A stretch of DNA of 64,000 nucleotides. Origin: an uncultured Woeseiaceae bacterium (GTDB lineage: Bacteria > Pseudomonadota > Gammaproteobacteria > Steroidobacterales > Woeseiaceae). Positions 26,531 through 34,372 of the stretch are shown here, piece by piece; position 1 is the stretch's first letter, and the number at the start of each line of letters is the position of its first letter. The notes under the pieces are model-generated. The model had not been told where the DNA came from, searched no databases, and saw nothing but the letters and a program-made list of their open reading frames with translations. The stretch is from contig CALZMQ010000006.1 in assembly GCA_945788625.1 (NCBI GenBank), positions 56,021 to 120,020 on the forward strand, read 5' to 3'. A program made the translations under genes and the position numbers.

Positions 26531-26558
26531 CGGCGAGAATTCGTCGAATTCGGCGAGA
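26531..26558. promoter_or_regulatory. Direct repeats and palindrome, candidate AraC operator
   Basis: CGGCGAGA occurs at 26531-26538 and again at 26551-26558, start to start 20 bp, two helical turns. Between them lies the perfect 15-bp palindrome GAATTCG-T-CGAATTC (26537-26551). Just upstream is CGATTT-CA-AAATCG (26519-26532). The site sits between the AraC gene and the acyltransferase gene it may control. Confidence 0.35.
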
Positions 26559-26616
26559 CCGACACCGGCCTTCGCCGTAACTTTGCACTCGGAAAAGCCC
26601 ATTTCGGAGTGCATAC

Positions 26617-27858
26617 ATGACCCAGACGCAACGCAGGCCAGGTGAGGTCGCCTTGAGTAGCTCACCTATCGTTGCCAGGCGCTCGGACCTCGACTGGCTT
26701 CGCGTTATTGCCTTTGGCTTGCTGGTCTATTTCCATGCCGCCATCGCGTTTCTACCCAGCGGGCTCCCGATGATCCACAACGCAGAGCACAGTCCGTTCC
26801 TGCAACTCTTCGTTGCCTTCCTGCATCAGTTCCGTCTGGCGCTGCTGTTCCTCATCTCTGGGGTGGGTGTGCGTTTCGCGTTGAAACACCGGGACAGCCG
26901 GCAGTTTCTGCGCGATCGGACACAACGACTGCTGCCGCCGTTGGCGTTCGGAGTACTGGTACTCGTGCCGCCAATGGTATTCCTCGAAAAGCGTTTCCTC
27001 GGAGAATTCGGCGGCAATTTTGTTGAATTCTATGCCGAGTTGTTCACGAGTGGCTTCTACCCGAGTGGAAGCCTGAGCTGGCATCATTTTTGGTTTATAG
27101 CCTATTTGTTTCTGTTTTGTTTGTTGGGTCTGCCAGTGTTTGCGTATCTGCTCGGTCCTGCGGGCCGCAGGGGCATCGAAAAGTGGTCCCGGGCCCTTAC
27201 ACCGGGATTCCGCCTCTTGCTGCCGATCGTGCCGCTTGCGATCGTCGAAATAGGGCTGCGGGGTGCGTTTCCGGGATTCCGCGATCTCATTCACGACTGG
27301 GCGAGCTTTGGTCACTGGTTCCTGATCTTCCTGGCGGGCTTTTGTTTCGCCTCTTCCGAGTCACTGCTTGACCGTGCACAGGCGATCCGACACTGTGTCC
27401 TGGTCCTCGCCGTTATCATGACCATCACGCTATTTCTGCAGTTCTGGCAGCCACAGAGAAGCGGCTTCAGCCCGATTCACGACGGTGAGGTTACGATTGC
27501 TGCGTACCTCTGGTTTTGCGTTGTTCGCGTTGCCAATGCCTGGTGTTGGCTACTGGTGTGCCTGGGGTTCGCAGGCGTCTGGTTGCAACGACCGGGTCGC
27601 GTGCTCTCCTATCTCAACGACGCCGTTTATCCTCTGTTTTGCCTGCACCTGCCAATCGTCGTGGCACTTGCTTACGTTATCGTACCGATGGACCTGTCCA
27701 TCACGGTGAAGTACCTGTCGATAACGAGCGCGACCGTTGTGCTGAACCTGGGAATTTACGAGTTACTGCTGCGCCGGGTCGGCTGGCTCAGGCCACTGGT
27801 CGGGCTCAAGCCCGTCGCGCGGTCGAGGCCGAACGAGCAAGTTCACGAATTGCAGTGA
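26617..27858 (+). CDS. Acyltransferase 3 family integral membrane protein
   Basis: 413 residues with ten or so membrane helices. The N-terminal signature of the family is present: LDWLRVIAFGLLVYFHAAIAF with the conserved His, and later FRLALLFLISGVG and RDRTQRLLPPLAFG. These enzymes transfer acyl groups to surface sugars, lipids or osmoregulated glucans; the substrate is not readable here, although the overall pattern is closest to OpgC-like members. GGAG lies 7 bases before the ATG. Likely regulated by the AraC-type protein encoded upstream. Confidence 0.88.
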   Translation: MTQTQRRPGEVALSSSPIVARRSDLDWLRVIAFGLLVYFHAAIAFLPSGLPMIHNAEHSPFLQLFVAFLHQFRLALLFLISGVGVRFALKHRDSRQFLRDRTQRLLPPLAFGVLVLVPPMVFLEKRFLGEFGGNFVEFYAELFTSGFYPSGSLSWHHFWFIAYLFLFCLLGLPVFAYLLGPAGRRGIEKWSRALTPGFRLLLPIVPLAIVEIGLRGAFPGFRDLIHDWASFGHWFLIFLAGFCFASSESLLDRAQAIRHCVLVLAVIMTITLFLQFWQPQRSGFSPIHDGEVTIAAYLWFCVVRVANAWCWLLVCLGFAGVWLQRPGRVLSYLNDAVYPLFCLHLPIVVALAYVIVPMDLSITVKYLSITSATVVLNLGIYELLLRRVGWLRPLVGLKPVARSRPNEQVHELQ

Positions 27859-27882
27859 GTAGCCTGTTAGTCCTGTGCCTGC

Positions 27883-28308
27883 TTACTCCGGTGCCCCAAA
27901 CATGGCGAATATCTCAGCCCCGGTCATCTCCTGAGTCTCGTTCTCAAAGCCGTAATAGGGCGGCTTTTCATCGATGAATACCTGCGTCTTGAAGACCAGA
28001 TTCTCTTCGTCGTCGAACAGACCGACAGGTACCATGTGCTGCCCGCTCTCCTTTATCCGGTAGAACAGATGAGTGCCGCATTTGCGGCAAAAACCACGTT
28101 CAGCCCACGCCGATGAGTCGAAGACGGACACATTTTCCTCGTTGTCGAACGAAATGGCCGTGCCACAGTCGATTTCCATAAAAGGCCCGCCACCCCACCG
28201 GCGACACATTTTGCAATGGCACGCGCCTACGCTGCTGCCGGCTTCTTTGGCTGTAATTCGAATCGCGCCGCAAAGACATTGTCCCTGCCGTTCCGTTGTC
28301 TCAGACAT
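27883..28308 (-). CDS. GFA/CENP-V domain zinc protein
   Basis: 141 residues. Zinc-binding Cys pattern of the GFA family: GQCLCGAIR, ACHCKMCRRWGG and GFCRKCGTHLFYR. Family members were described as glutathione-dependent formaldehyde-activating, but most are uncharacterised S-(hydroxymethyl)glutathione-like or small-molecule lyases. Single compact domain of normal length. It is convergent with the acyltransferase gene, 24 bases apart. Confidence 0.9.
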   Translation of the reverse strand: MSETTERQGQCLCGAIRITAKEAGSSVGACHCKMCRRWGGGPFMEIDCGTAISFDNEENVSVFDSSAWAERGFCRKCGTHLFYRIKESGQHMVPVGLFDDEENLVFKTQVFIDEKPPYYGFENETQEMTGAEIFAMFGAPE

Positions 28309-28395
28309 TTTCGTCTCCCGCTCAAAACTGATCGGTTCATTTCGAATCGATGTCGTGATTGCGGGTTTAGATTATCACCGCGGAAAGTGGGAGTG

Positions 28396-28896
28396 TTAGC
28401 GGGAGCCTGGTTTCCAGGATTTCGACTTGTCGAAGCTGCCTGAATTGTAGGGATCGACCCCGTCGGCCTCATCGACGTTCAGAAGCGCCGTGCGAATCGT
28501 ATCGCCCACGTGCTCGTAGTAGCTGTCTTCATGCACGGAAAACGTGTCGCCGTCCTCGGCGTAGTCTTCTTCCCGGCGCCCCTTCCCGCGGCGGCGGTCC
28601 TCGAGTGCGGAGTCGTTTTTCAATGGCGTACCGTGCCCCGAGCCCCGGCGGGCATCGCCGCGCCGATCGTCGTAGTGTTTGTAACGACACTCGCACTCGT
28701 CGGGACGATCGCATTGAGCAAGAGGTAACAGGGGGGCTTCTGCAGAAACGTGGCGCTCATACTGGACGTTGCGTGCCGCTTCGCACGAGTTATTCGTACA
28801 GTGGATCGCCACCGCATGATACGGGGAAACGCTGGTTTCGTCGGTCTTTCGCGCAAACAGTCGTGAAAACCAACGGCGTGGTCTAGCTGAGTTCAT
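28396..28896 (-). CDS. Cysteine/arginine-rich protein of a proteobacterial unknown family
   Basis: 166 residues from the ATG at 28896; a GTG five codons earlier is also in frame but its GGAG lies too near. The middle carries a patterned block: HCTNNSCEAARN, EAPLLPLAQCDRPDECECRYKH and DDRRGDARR. I have a general recollection of similar Cys-x-Cys-R-Y-x-H-x-x-DRR blocks in hypothetical proteins of Gammaproteobacteria, but no function. The Cys set could bind zinc. The C-terminal third is acidic and low in structure. No signal peptide. Confidence 0.65.
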   Translation of the reverse strand: MNSARPRRWFSRLFARKTDETSVSPYHAVAIHCTNNSCEAARNVQYERHVSAEAPLLPLAQCDRPDECECRYKHYDDRRGDARRGSGHGTPLKNDSALEDRRRGKGRREEDYAEDGDTFSVHEDSYYEHVGDTIRTALLNVDEADGVDPYNSGSFDKSKSWKPGSR

Positions 28897-28962
28897 TTCG
28901 TTCGGCCACAACTCCGACCTTCTCAGGGTACGCAGGTGGCGTCGAGTATTGCGTGATCGGTT

Positions 28963-29040
28963 TCACACCCTGAAGCTGAGGCCGTACTTCATCCTGACCA
29001 TGAAAGAGAAGACATAATCAACGGCGCCGGAGTAAACGTC
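28963..29040 (-). pseudogene. Possible C-terminal remnant of a second TonB-dependent receptor
   Basis: Just past the stop of the TonB receptor gene, in another frame, 25 codons read VFSFMVRMKYGLSFRV and stop. An aromatic-rich strand with a final YG.SFRV resembles the last beta strand of outer-membrane receptors. It could be the tail of a decayed or recombined receptor. It is short, so chance is possible. Confidence 0.25.
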
Positions 29041-31328
29041 TATTCCTGGCCAAAATGGGCTTTTAAAGTCACGCCATACACGGCTGGGTCATTGTCGTAT
29101 CCGGTCAGATTGTTGAAGTCGATGCCACCGATCAGGTTTTCTTCGTCGGTGATGTTGCGGCCGAACGTTGCGAGTTCCCAGCGACCATCGTTAAAGGTCA
29201 CGCCCGCTCTCAGGCCGAGTTCGAAAGCACTGTTGCTGCTGAATTCCAGCGACTCATAGAGAAAGAACGTTGTATCGCCGTGATACGCGTAATCGATATC
29301 GAAAAAGAATTGATCGCCGCTTCCGAATTCATGCGTGTATTGCAGGGTCAGGTTGGCCAGGAGTTTCGGGGCCTGGGGAAAGGAATTTCCATCAACGATC
29401 GCATTTCCGTTGGCGTCGAGCGGATCCGTTACCGTGCACAGCCCCGATCCGCACGGTGCAACCCGAAGGTTTGGATCATCGAGTTCGGTGTCGTTGATAC
29501 TGAATCCCGCGGTAAACAGAAATTTGTCCGATAGTAACCACTCCAGATCGACGTCCAGTCCGGTGCCATTTCCCTTGTCCGCGTTCACCAGCTGAACCAG
29601 GTTCGCCGCACCCCCGATTGCGGAGAATTGCATGTCGTTTATCTGATAGCGATAGATGGACCCGTTCACGCGAAGGCGCTCATCGGCCAGTGTTGCCTTG
29701 ATACCAACTTCACCTGACACTATCTCCTCTGAGCGGGCGGTAGACGGTACGCCAAAAAACGCAATGTCTCGCCCCTGAATTGTCGGCGCACGAAAGCCGC
29801 TCGCAAACCGGCCGTACCACCTGAAATCTTCATTGACCGAGTAGATGCCGCTTATGTCCCAGCTGACTTGTTCGTCCTGCACGTTTACTGGCGCGGTTGG
29901 AACTGGTGATACTTGAGCCGTGAGGTCCTTTTCGTCATCCGTATAGCGAAGGCCGCCGATGACGGTGAGTTTATTTGTAAAGGCGTAGCTAATATGGCCA
30001 AACGCAGCCCACGCTGTGTTCTCATGTGTCACTGTCGTTGGCGCCACGAAGAAGGGTACTGTTGTTACCGCAAATTCCGAGTCGAACAGGAATACCCCCG
30101 CCTGCCAAATCACGCGATCCCGGCCGCTTGTTGCCAGGCGAAACTCCTGGGTGAATTGATCCAGGTCATCGAGCCCGTCCTGCGTTTGTGACGGAAACGG
30201 AATACAGCTTGGCGTCGGCACAGGCGGACAGGGCCCGACAGTGGGAAGGAAATCAGCGCCGTAACCTCCGTCAATGTCGCCGAGGCTCTTATTATCAGCA
30301 GTCTCGTATGCCGTAATGGATGTCAGGGTCATTTCGTTGGCTAAATTGAAATCCAGCTTCAATGATGCACCGATCCCGTGTGCTTCTTGTGGGTTGTTAT
30401 TGCCTTCATCGAAGAACACCGTACCGCGGTCGTAATTGACATTAGGCTCATTGCTTCCCGGGGTAACGATGTTGGCCCGGAAAACGGACGCTGTACCGTC
30501 GTTGTCGCGGCCGTGCAAGTTGAATAGCGCAGAGAACTTATCGCTGGGTCTGATCTCGAGTTGTGCGCGCCAGGCGAACTCATTGAATCCGCCCAATGCA
30601 TCGTTTTCGCCTGTAAATGCATTGTTGATCCAATCCTCCCGGTTCTGATTGAGTATCGAAATACGTCCGGTGACGGTTTGCGCGGCATTCAAGCTGCCGC
30701 CCAATGCAACCTCGAGATTATAAGTCCCAAGGTTACCTGCATTCACGAAGAAGTGACTATCGATTTCTTTCGTTGGCTTGCGAGTATTGAATTTGACAAT
30801 TCCCGCGGGGGTGTTGCGTCCGAACAAAGTTCCTTGTGGTCCACGCAGTACTTCCACGCGCTCGACGTCGAACAATGGGAAGCCTTTCAGAATGACGTTT
30901 TCCTGTACAACTTCATCCATGATAATGGAGACCGGCTGCGAAGCCGCCAGGTCGAAGTCTGTGTTGCCCAATCCACGAATGTAGAAGCGCGGTCCGAGGC
31001 GGCCGTTCGATGACTCCGCGTATAGGCTTGGCACGCGAGTTGCGAGTGCGCGAATGTCTTCGCCACCCTCAATCATTGCGTTGAAGCGGTCGCCCCGAAG
31101 GGCAGTAACAGATATAGGGACATCCTGGAGATTCTCGTCGCGCCGTTGTGAGGTTACGAGAACCACTTCAAGGGCGAGGAATTCCTCAATATCTATAAAT
31201 CCGCTGTCCTGGGCGTGCGCCCCTGCAAACGAAAGAGATAGTGCCATTGCCGCGGCAATACTGAAAGTGAGTGATTTCAGCCAATTCAATGACATTCGGG
31301 ACCGCATCGATGATAAGAACCAACTCAT
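29040..31328 (-). CDS. TonB-dependent outer-membrane receptor
   Basis: 762 residues. A signal peptide (ends AGAHA) is followed by a TonB-box-like stretch (LEVVLVTSQRRDEN), the plug domain (VPISVTAL, VPSLYAES, YIRGLG, VERVEVLRGPQGTLFGRNTPAGIV) and a 22-strand barrel. The PQGTLFGRN block and long loops are typical of receptors for large or unknown ligands in oligotrophic Gammaproteobacteria. It imports an unidentified substrate with TonB energy. AGAGGAAG lies just before the ATG. A CTCGG-containing element at 31389-31412, related to the palindrome at the MarR-like gene, suggests repression by that protein. No TonB, ABC or hydrolase partner is adjacent. Confidence 0.92.
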   Translation of the reverse strand: MSWFLSSMRSRMSLNWLKSLTFSIAAAMALSLSFAGAHAQDSGFIDIEEFLALEVVLVTSQRRDENLQDVPISVTALRGDRFNAMIEGGEDIRALATRVPSLYAESSNGRLGPRFYIRGLGNTDFDLAASQPVSIIMDEVVQENVILKGFPLFDVERVEVLRGPQGTLFGRNTPAGIVKFNTRKPTKEIDSHFFVNAGNLGTYNLEVALGGSLNAAQTVTGRISILNQNREDWINNAFTGENDALGGFNEFAWRAQLEIRPSDKFSALFNLHGRDNDGTASVFRANIVTPGSNEPNVNYDRGTVFFDEGNNNPQEAHGIGASLKLDFNLANEMTLTSITAYETADNKSLGDIDGGYGADFLPTVGPCPPVPTPSCIPFPSQTQDGLDDLDQFTQEFRLATSGRDRVIWQAGVFLFDSEFAVTTVPFFVAPTTVTHENTAWAAFGHISYAFTNKLTVIGGLRYTDDEKDLTAQVSPVPTAPVNVQDEQVSWDISGIYSVNEDFRWYGRFASGFRAPTIQGRDIAFFGVPSTARSEEIVSGEVGIKATLADERLRVNGSIYRYQINDMQFSAIGGAANLVQLVNADKGNGTGLDVDLEWLLSDKFLFTAGFSINDTELDDPNLRVAPCGSGLCTVTDPLDANGNAIVDGNSFPQAPKLLANLTLQYTHEFGSGDQFFFDIDYAYHGDTTFFLYESLEFSSNSAFELGLRAGVTFNDGRWELATFGRNITDEENLIGGIDFNNLTGYDNDPAVYGVTLKAHFGQE

Positions 31329-31388
31329 GAATTCTTCCTCTGGGCGCCTATCCTGAAGTGCATGAATTCAATGAGATAGCCGTAATTG

Positions 31389-31412
31389 CCGAGTTTTCAG
31401 TTTCTCGGTAGT
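31389..31412. promoter_or_regulatory. Putative regulator site upstream of the TonB receptor
   Basis: CCGAG (31389-31393) and TTCTCGGTAGT (31402-31412) lie 61-84 bases before the receptor start. The 11-base word TTCTCGGTAGT is repeated exactly at 33661-33671 next to the MarR-like promoter palindrome. Inverted half sites with a 10-base interior here. Confidence 0.4.
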
Positions 31413-31578
31413 TATGTCGGCGTGGTTTCGATTTTCTTTAACTAGCTGCGATTCCGCATTTCCAACGGCCTTTCTACAAGGCTGACATCAGTCCGTCGCC
31501 TAAGTTGATCGTCGGCTAGTGCGGCAAAGCAAAGTTACTCTGAGATGTGGGGAGGTGACCCTGCCTGGCCGAATTTAG

Positions 31579-32241
31579 CTAATCCTGGCCGTCGTAGATA
31601 GTGCCGAGAATCCGGTCGAAGATCGGATACGTAATGTTGAAGTTGTAGCGGGTCATCAGGGACTTGTTGTGGTGGTTGATGTGGTGTCTTCTCAGGCGGC
31701 CCATGAACGGCAATCTGGCAGGCATAGACTGCGGATCCATATGATAAACGAAGTGCAGCAGCTCGTAGTTGAGGAAGTACAAGATGGCGGTCAGCACGAA
31801 CAGAAAGCAGACGTTCGGGGATACCAGAACGTAAAGAATTGCTCCGACCGGTATGGCAAAACAACCTAAAAAAAACGCTAACAGAATCGGTGGAAAAAGG
31901 ACTGCTTTGTAATCCCGACTTGAGTCAAATGTTGCCGCTTCATGTGTAAAGAACGAGTGATGTTCGATCGAATGCCGCTTGAAAACCTCGCTCAGAAATC
32001 TCGTCTTGTTATGCATCGGCCCCCTGTGACCCAGGTACTCACTCAGATTGGCGTAAAGGAATGTCAGTGGGATAGTCACCCATTCCAACGGGGTGACCTT
32101 CTCGAGCATCATGGCACTCAAAGATGCGACCAGCAGACTGATACCGACGGTTGTCGCAAGATGCAGCGGGCCAGAGTAGTACTTCGAGGCATGTCGCCTG
32201 TGAAACGCCGCTCTGGCCTGTTCAACAGTCTGTATGTCCAT
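31579..32241 (-). CDS. Fatty acid hydroxylase/sterol desaturase-family membrane protein
   Basis: 220 residues with four or so membrane helices. Histidine clusters of the diiron membrane hydroxylases are visible: HRGPMH, HSIEHHSFFTH, a single His in FVYHMD, and RRHHINHHNK. They coordinate a non-haem diiron centre that hydroxylates lipids, sterols or carotenoids using oxygen and an electron donor. Substrate unknown. The gene is transcribed toward the TonB receptor but 250 bases away, so they need not share a transcript. Length is normal. Confidence 0.85.
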   Translation of the reverse strand: MDIQTVEQARAAFHRRHASKYYSGPLHLATTVGISLLVASLSAMMLEKVTPLEWVTIPLTFLYANLSEYLGHRGPMHNKTRFLSEVFKRHSIEHHSFFTHEAATFDSSRDYKAVLFPPILLAFFLGCFAIPVGAILYVLVSPNVCFLFVLTAILYFLNYELLHFVYHMDPQSMPARLPFMGRLRRHHINHHNKSLMTRYNFNITYPIFDRILGTIYDGQD

Positions 32242-32396
32242 TTTTCCAATCGTGCATCTGGCGCGTGAAATTCTGCGAAATTTGAGAATACACCTTGATG
32301 CATATTAGACCGTTGCCATCCATCAAGAAACCAAAACCGATGTTTCGGCGTTCGGCGATTGGAGTCAGGTCACGGGATTCAACGGCCGGCGAATCA

Positions 32397-33218
32397 TCAG
32401 GGCATGATCGGGGTGAACGGCTCGCAAGAAACCTCGCCCCTGGTAATCGTGAGGAAACTCGCTTCCGGAACGGGAGTCCATTCCGCCTCGAGATCGCTTA
32501 ATGGTTCGGAAACAATCGCGCGTGCGTCTCTGGAGAATCGAGCAGCGTCGGGCGCAATTTCCATGGTTACATCGCGATGGGCGCTGTGAAACAGCGATCG
32601 CGATTCGCCCACCGTTGAATACCGGACCGCGTACAGCGACTCACCGTCGCTGATGCCAAGGGTCATTTGCAGCGCGTTTTCGACCTCGTGTTTCTCGGCC
32701 AGGTGTTCGACCAATCCCGCCATGCGTGACAGGCCGGCCTGTACATCGCCGTCCATGCCGAAGCTCAACGCGAGCAGGAACATCAGCTCGGAGTCCGTTG
32801 TTCCGCTAATGAGTGGGAAAAGCTCAGGCGAGATCGCAAACGCGAGATCGCGACGCAACTTCTCGTACTCGTTGATGAGTCCGTTATGAACGAACAGCCA
32901 CTTCTGGTGACTGAATGGGTGACAATTGGTTCTCTGCACCGGAGAGCCGGTCGTTGCCCGAACGTGTGCCAGGAACATCGGCGACTCGATCTGCGCGGCC
33001 AGCGCCTGCAGGTTGGCGTCATTCCAGGCGGGGCGGAGGTCCCTGTAGACGCCCGGCATTTCCTGCTTGCCGTACCAGCCAATGCCAAAGCCGTCGCCGT
33101 TCGTCGTCGTCGTTGGGTCCGATGCGTGCAGGCTCTGGTGAATCAGGGAGTGTTCCGTCTTGAACAGGACCTCATCGAGGAGAATGGGCGCGCCCGAGTA
33201 TGCAAGCCAACGACACAT
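32397..33218 (-). CDS. Class II glutamine amidotransferase
   Basis: 273 residues. The N-terminal Met is followed by Cys2 (MCRWLAYSG), the Ntn nucleophile of class II amidotransferases. Other family marks: NGDGFGIGWYG, FLAHVRATTG, NCHPF and FVHNGLINEY. It releases ammonia from glutamine; no synthase domain is fused, as in YafJ/EgtC-type proteins, so the acceptor is unknown. The MarR-like regulator gene lies 33 bases upstream on the same strand, so they are probably one transcript under autoregulation. No ergothioneine genes are nearby. Confidence 0.88.
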   Translation of the reverse strand: MCRWLAYSGAPILLDEVLFKTEHSLIHQSLHASDPTTTTNGDGFGIGWYGKQEMPGVYRDLRPAWNDANLQALAAQIESPMFLAHVRATTGSPVQRTNCHPFSHQKWLFVHNGLINEYEKLRRDLAFAISPELFPLISGTTDSELMFLLALSFGMDGDVQAGLSRMAGLVEHLAEKHEVENALQMTLGISDGESLYAVRYSTVGESRSLFHSAHRDVTMEIAPDAARFSRDARAIVSEPLSDLEAEWTPVPEASFLTITRGEVSCEPFTPIMP

Positions 33219-33251
33219 GAGGGGTTCCTCCAGGTTTCTATTGAGTAAGGT

Positions 33252-33635
33252 TCAGCCAGGCGAACCGTTCTTGCGAAAGTCCTTGATCCACTGGACCGAC
33301 CGTTGGATATCGTCGTGAGTAGTTTCCAGGGAACGGGGGCCGAAGGAAATGATACGTTTGCGACCGTCGCTCGGATCACTGCAGTCAGATAGCCAGCCGT
33401 CCCGCTGAAGATTGGCCACGGCGCGGCTGACAGTAGGCATGGGAATACCGGTTATCTTGTGAAGGGAGGTCACGGTGCAGGTTCGACCTTCAAGGTTGCA
33501 ACGGATTATCTGGATCATGACGCGAGTCTCATTGATCGTGGTGTCGCCGCCATACTTATCGGCAAGAATCTTGAGCCCGTTACGGGCAAATTCGACCACG
33601 GCCTGGGCCATCAGATCGTCTTGTTTTTTGCTCAT
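33252..33635 (-). CDS. MarR-like winged-helix transcriptional regulator
   Basis: 127 residues from the ATG at 33635; a longer frame exists to 33773 but would run through the palindrome and has no ribosome site. The winged helix is clear: TVTSLHKITGIPMPTVSRAVANLQRDGWL followed by the wing SDPSDGRKRIISF. MarR-type proteins are dimers that bind palindromes in their own promoters; a 16-bp palindrome starts 9 bases upstream of this ATG. Ligand unknown. Downstream lies the glutamine amidotransferase gene. The shared site upstream of the TonB receptor suggests that receptor as a second target. Confidence 0.85.
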   Translation of the reverse strand: MSKKQDDLMAQAVVEFARNGLKILADKYGGDTTINETRVMIQIIRCNLEGRTCTVTSLHKITGIPMPTVSRAVANLQRDGWLSDCSDPSDGRKRIISFGPRSLETTHDDIQRSVQWIKDFRKNGSPG

Positions 33636-33643
33636 TTTTTTTG

Positions 33644-33667
33644 TTCTCGGTTCCGAGAAATTCTCGG
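33644..33667. promoter_or_regulatory. Probable MarR-like operator with three half-sites
   Basis: TTCTCGG-TT-CCGAGAA (33644-33659) is a palindrome with 7-bp arms, and a third half-site TTCTCGG follows at 33661-33667, so CCGAGAA-A-TTCTCGG is a second overlapping palindrome. It lies 9 bases before the regulator start, where bound protein would block translation initiation or transcription. Confidence 0.55.
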
Positions 33668-33772
33668 TAGTGAAAGTATCGTTGATCTGACCGCCGAGTG
33701 CGCGGGAACATACTAACCCAATACTGGAAGCGCAAGGACGTTCGGCGTGACCCGACCGGACAATATATTTCA

Positions 33773-34177
33773 ATGACTATGGTAGTGCTGGATTACACGT
33801 TGTTGATTACGCGCCTCATTCGGAAGGCGAGGAAGAAAGGGGCCATCACGAAATGTGAGGCCGATTACCTGATTTCGATGGCGCAGAACAGTCTTCCCGC
33901 TGCATCGACGAACGCGCTGGTAAGCAGCAAGGGTGCGCCCGATTTCCTATATGCGTCCCTGTTTTTCTCGACCATGGTCTGGCAGGCGGGTGACGCCGCC
34001 GATAACGATGCATACGCGCGCGCAGGATTCATGCTGGCGCAGTTTGTGTTGTCGCAAGAGTCTCCTGGATACGATTCATACTGGGCAGCGAAGTTACTGC
34101 GGGAATTCTACGATGCCCACGCAGAATCGACTCGGCACACCGATAGCGACGTAGCCTCCCTGTCCGCGTCCGGTTAA
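33773..34177 (+). CDS. Hypothetical helical protein
   Basis: 134 residues from ATG 33773; the frame extends to 33698 but the early part lies in the regulator region. Helices dominate (LLITRLIRKARKKGAITKCEADYLISMAQ, FLYASLFFSTMVWQ, GFMLAQFVLSQ, WAAKLLREFYDAH). No motif recognised. It is divergent from the MarR-like gene, so the palindrome between them may regulate it too. The ribosome site is weak. The 195 bases after it hold no gene and form the leader of the A2M gene. Confidence 0.55.
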   Translation: MTMVVLDYTLLITRLIRKARKKGAITKCEADYLISMAQNSLPAASTNALVSSKGAPDFLYASLFFSTMVWQAGDAADNDAYARAGFMLAQFVLSQESPGYDSYWAAKLLREFYDAHAESTRHTDSDVASLSASG

Positions 34178-34372
34178 GGGAGGATTCCGCGCATTCGATC
34201 GCAAGCTCTCCCGGGGTGTCGCCTTATGGCCGAGAATCGGGCAAAGGGAAAGATCGTGATCGAGCTGGACAGGCCATAATTCACCACAATTACGTCATAT
34301 TCTCCAACGGACTGAAGGGCTAGAATCAACTGCGGGTTTCGCGTTGGGCGAAATTCCTGATCGGGGTGCATT

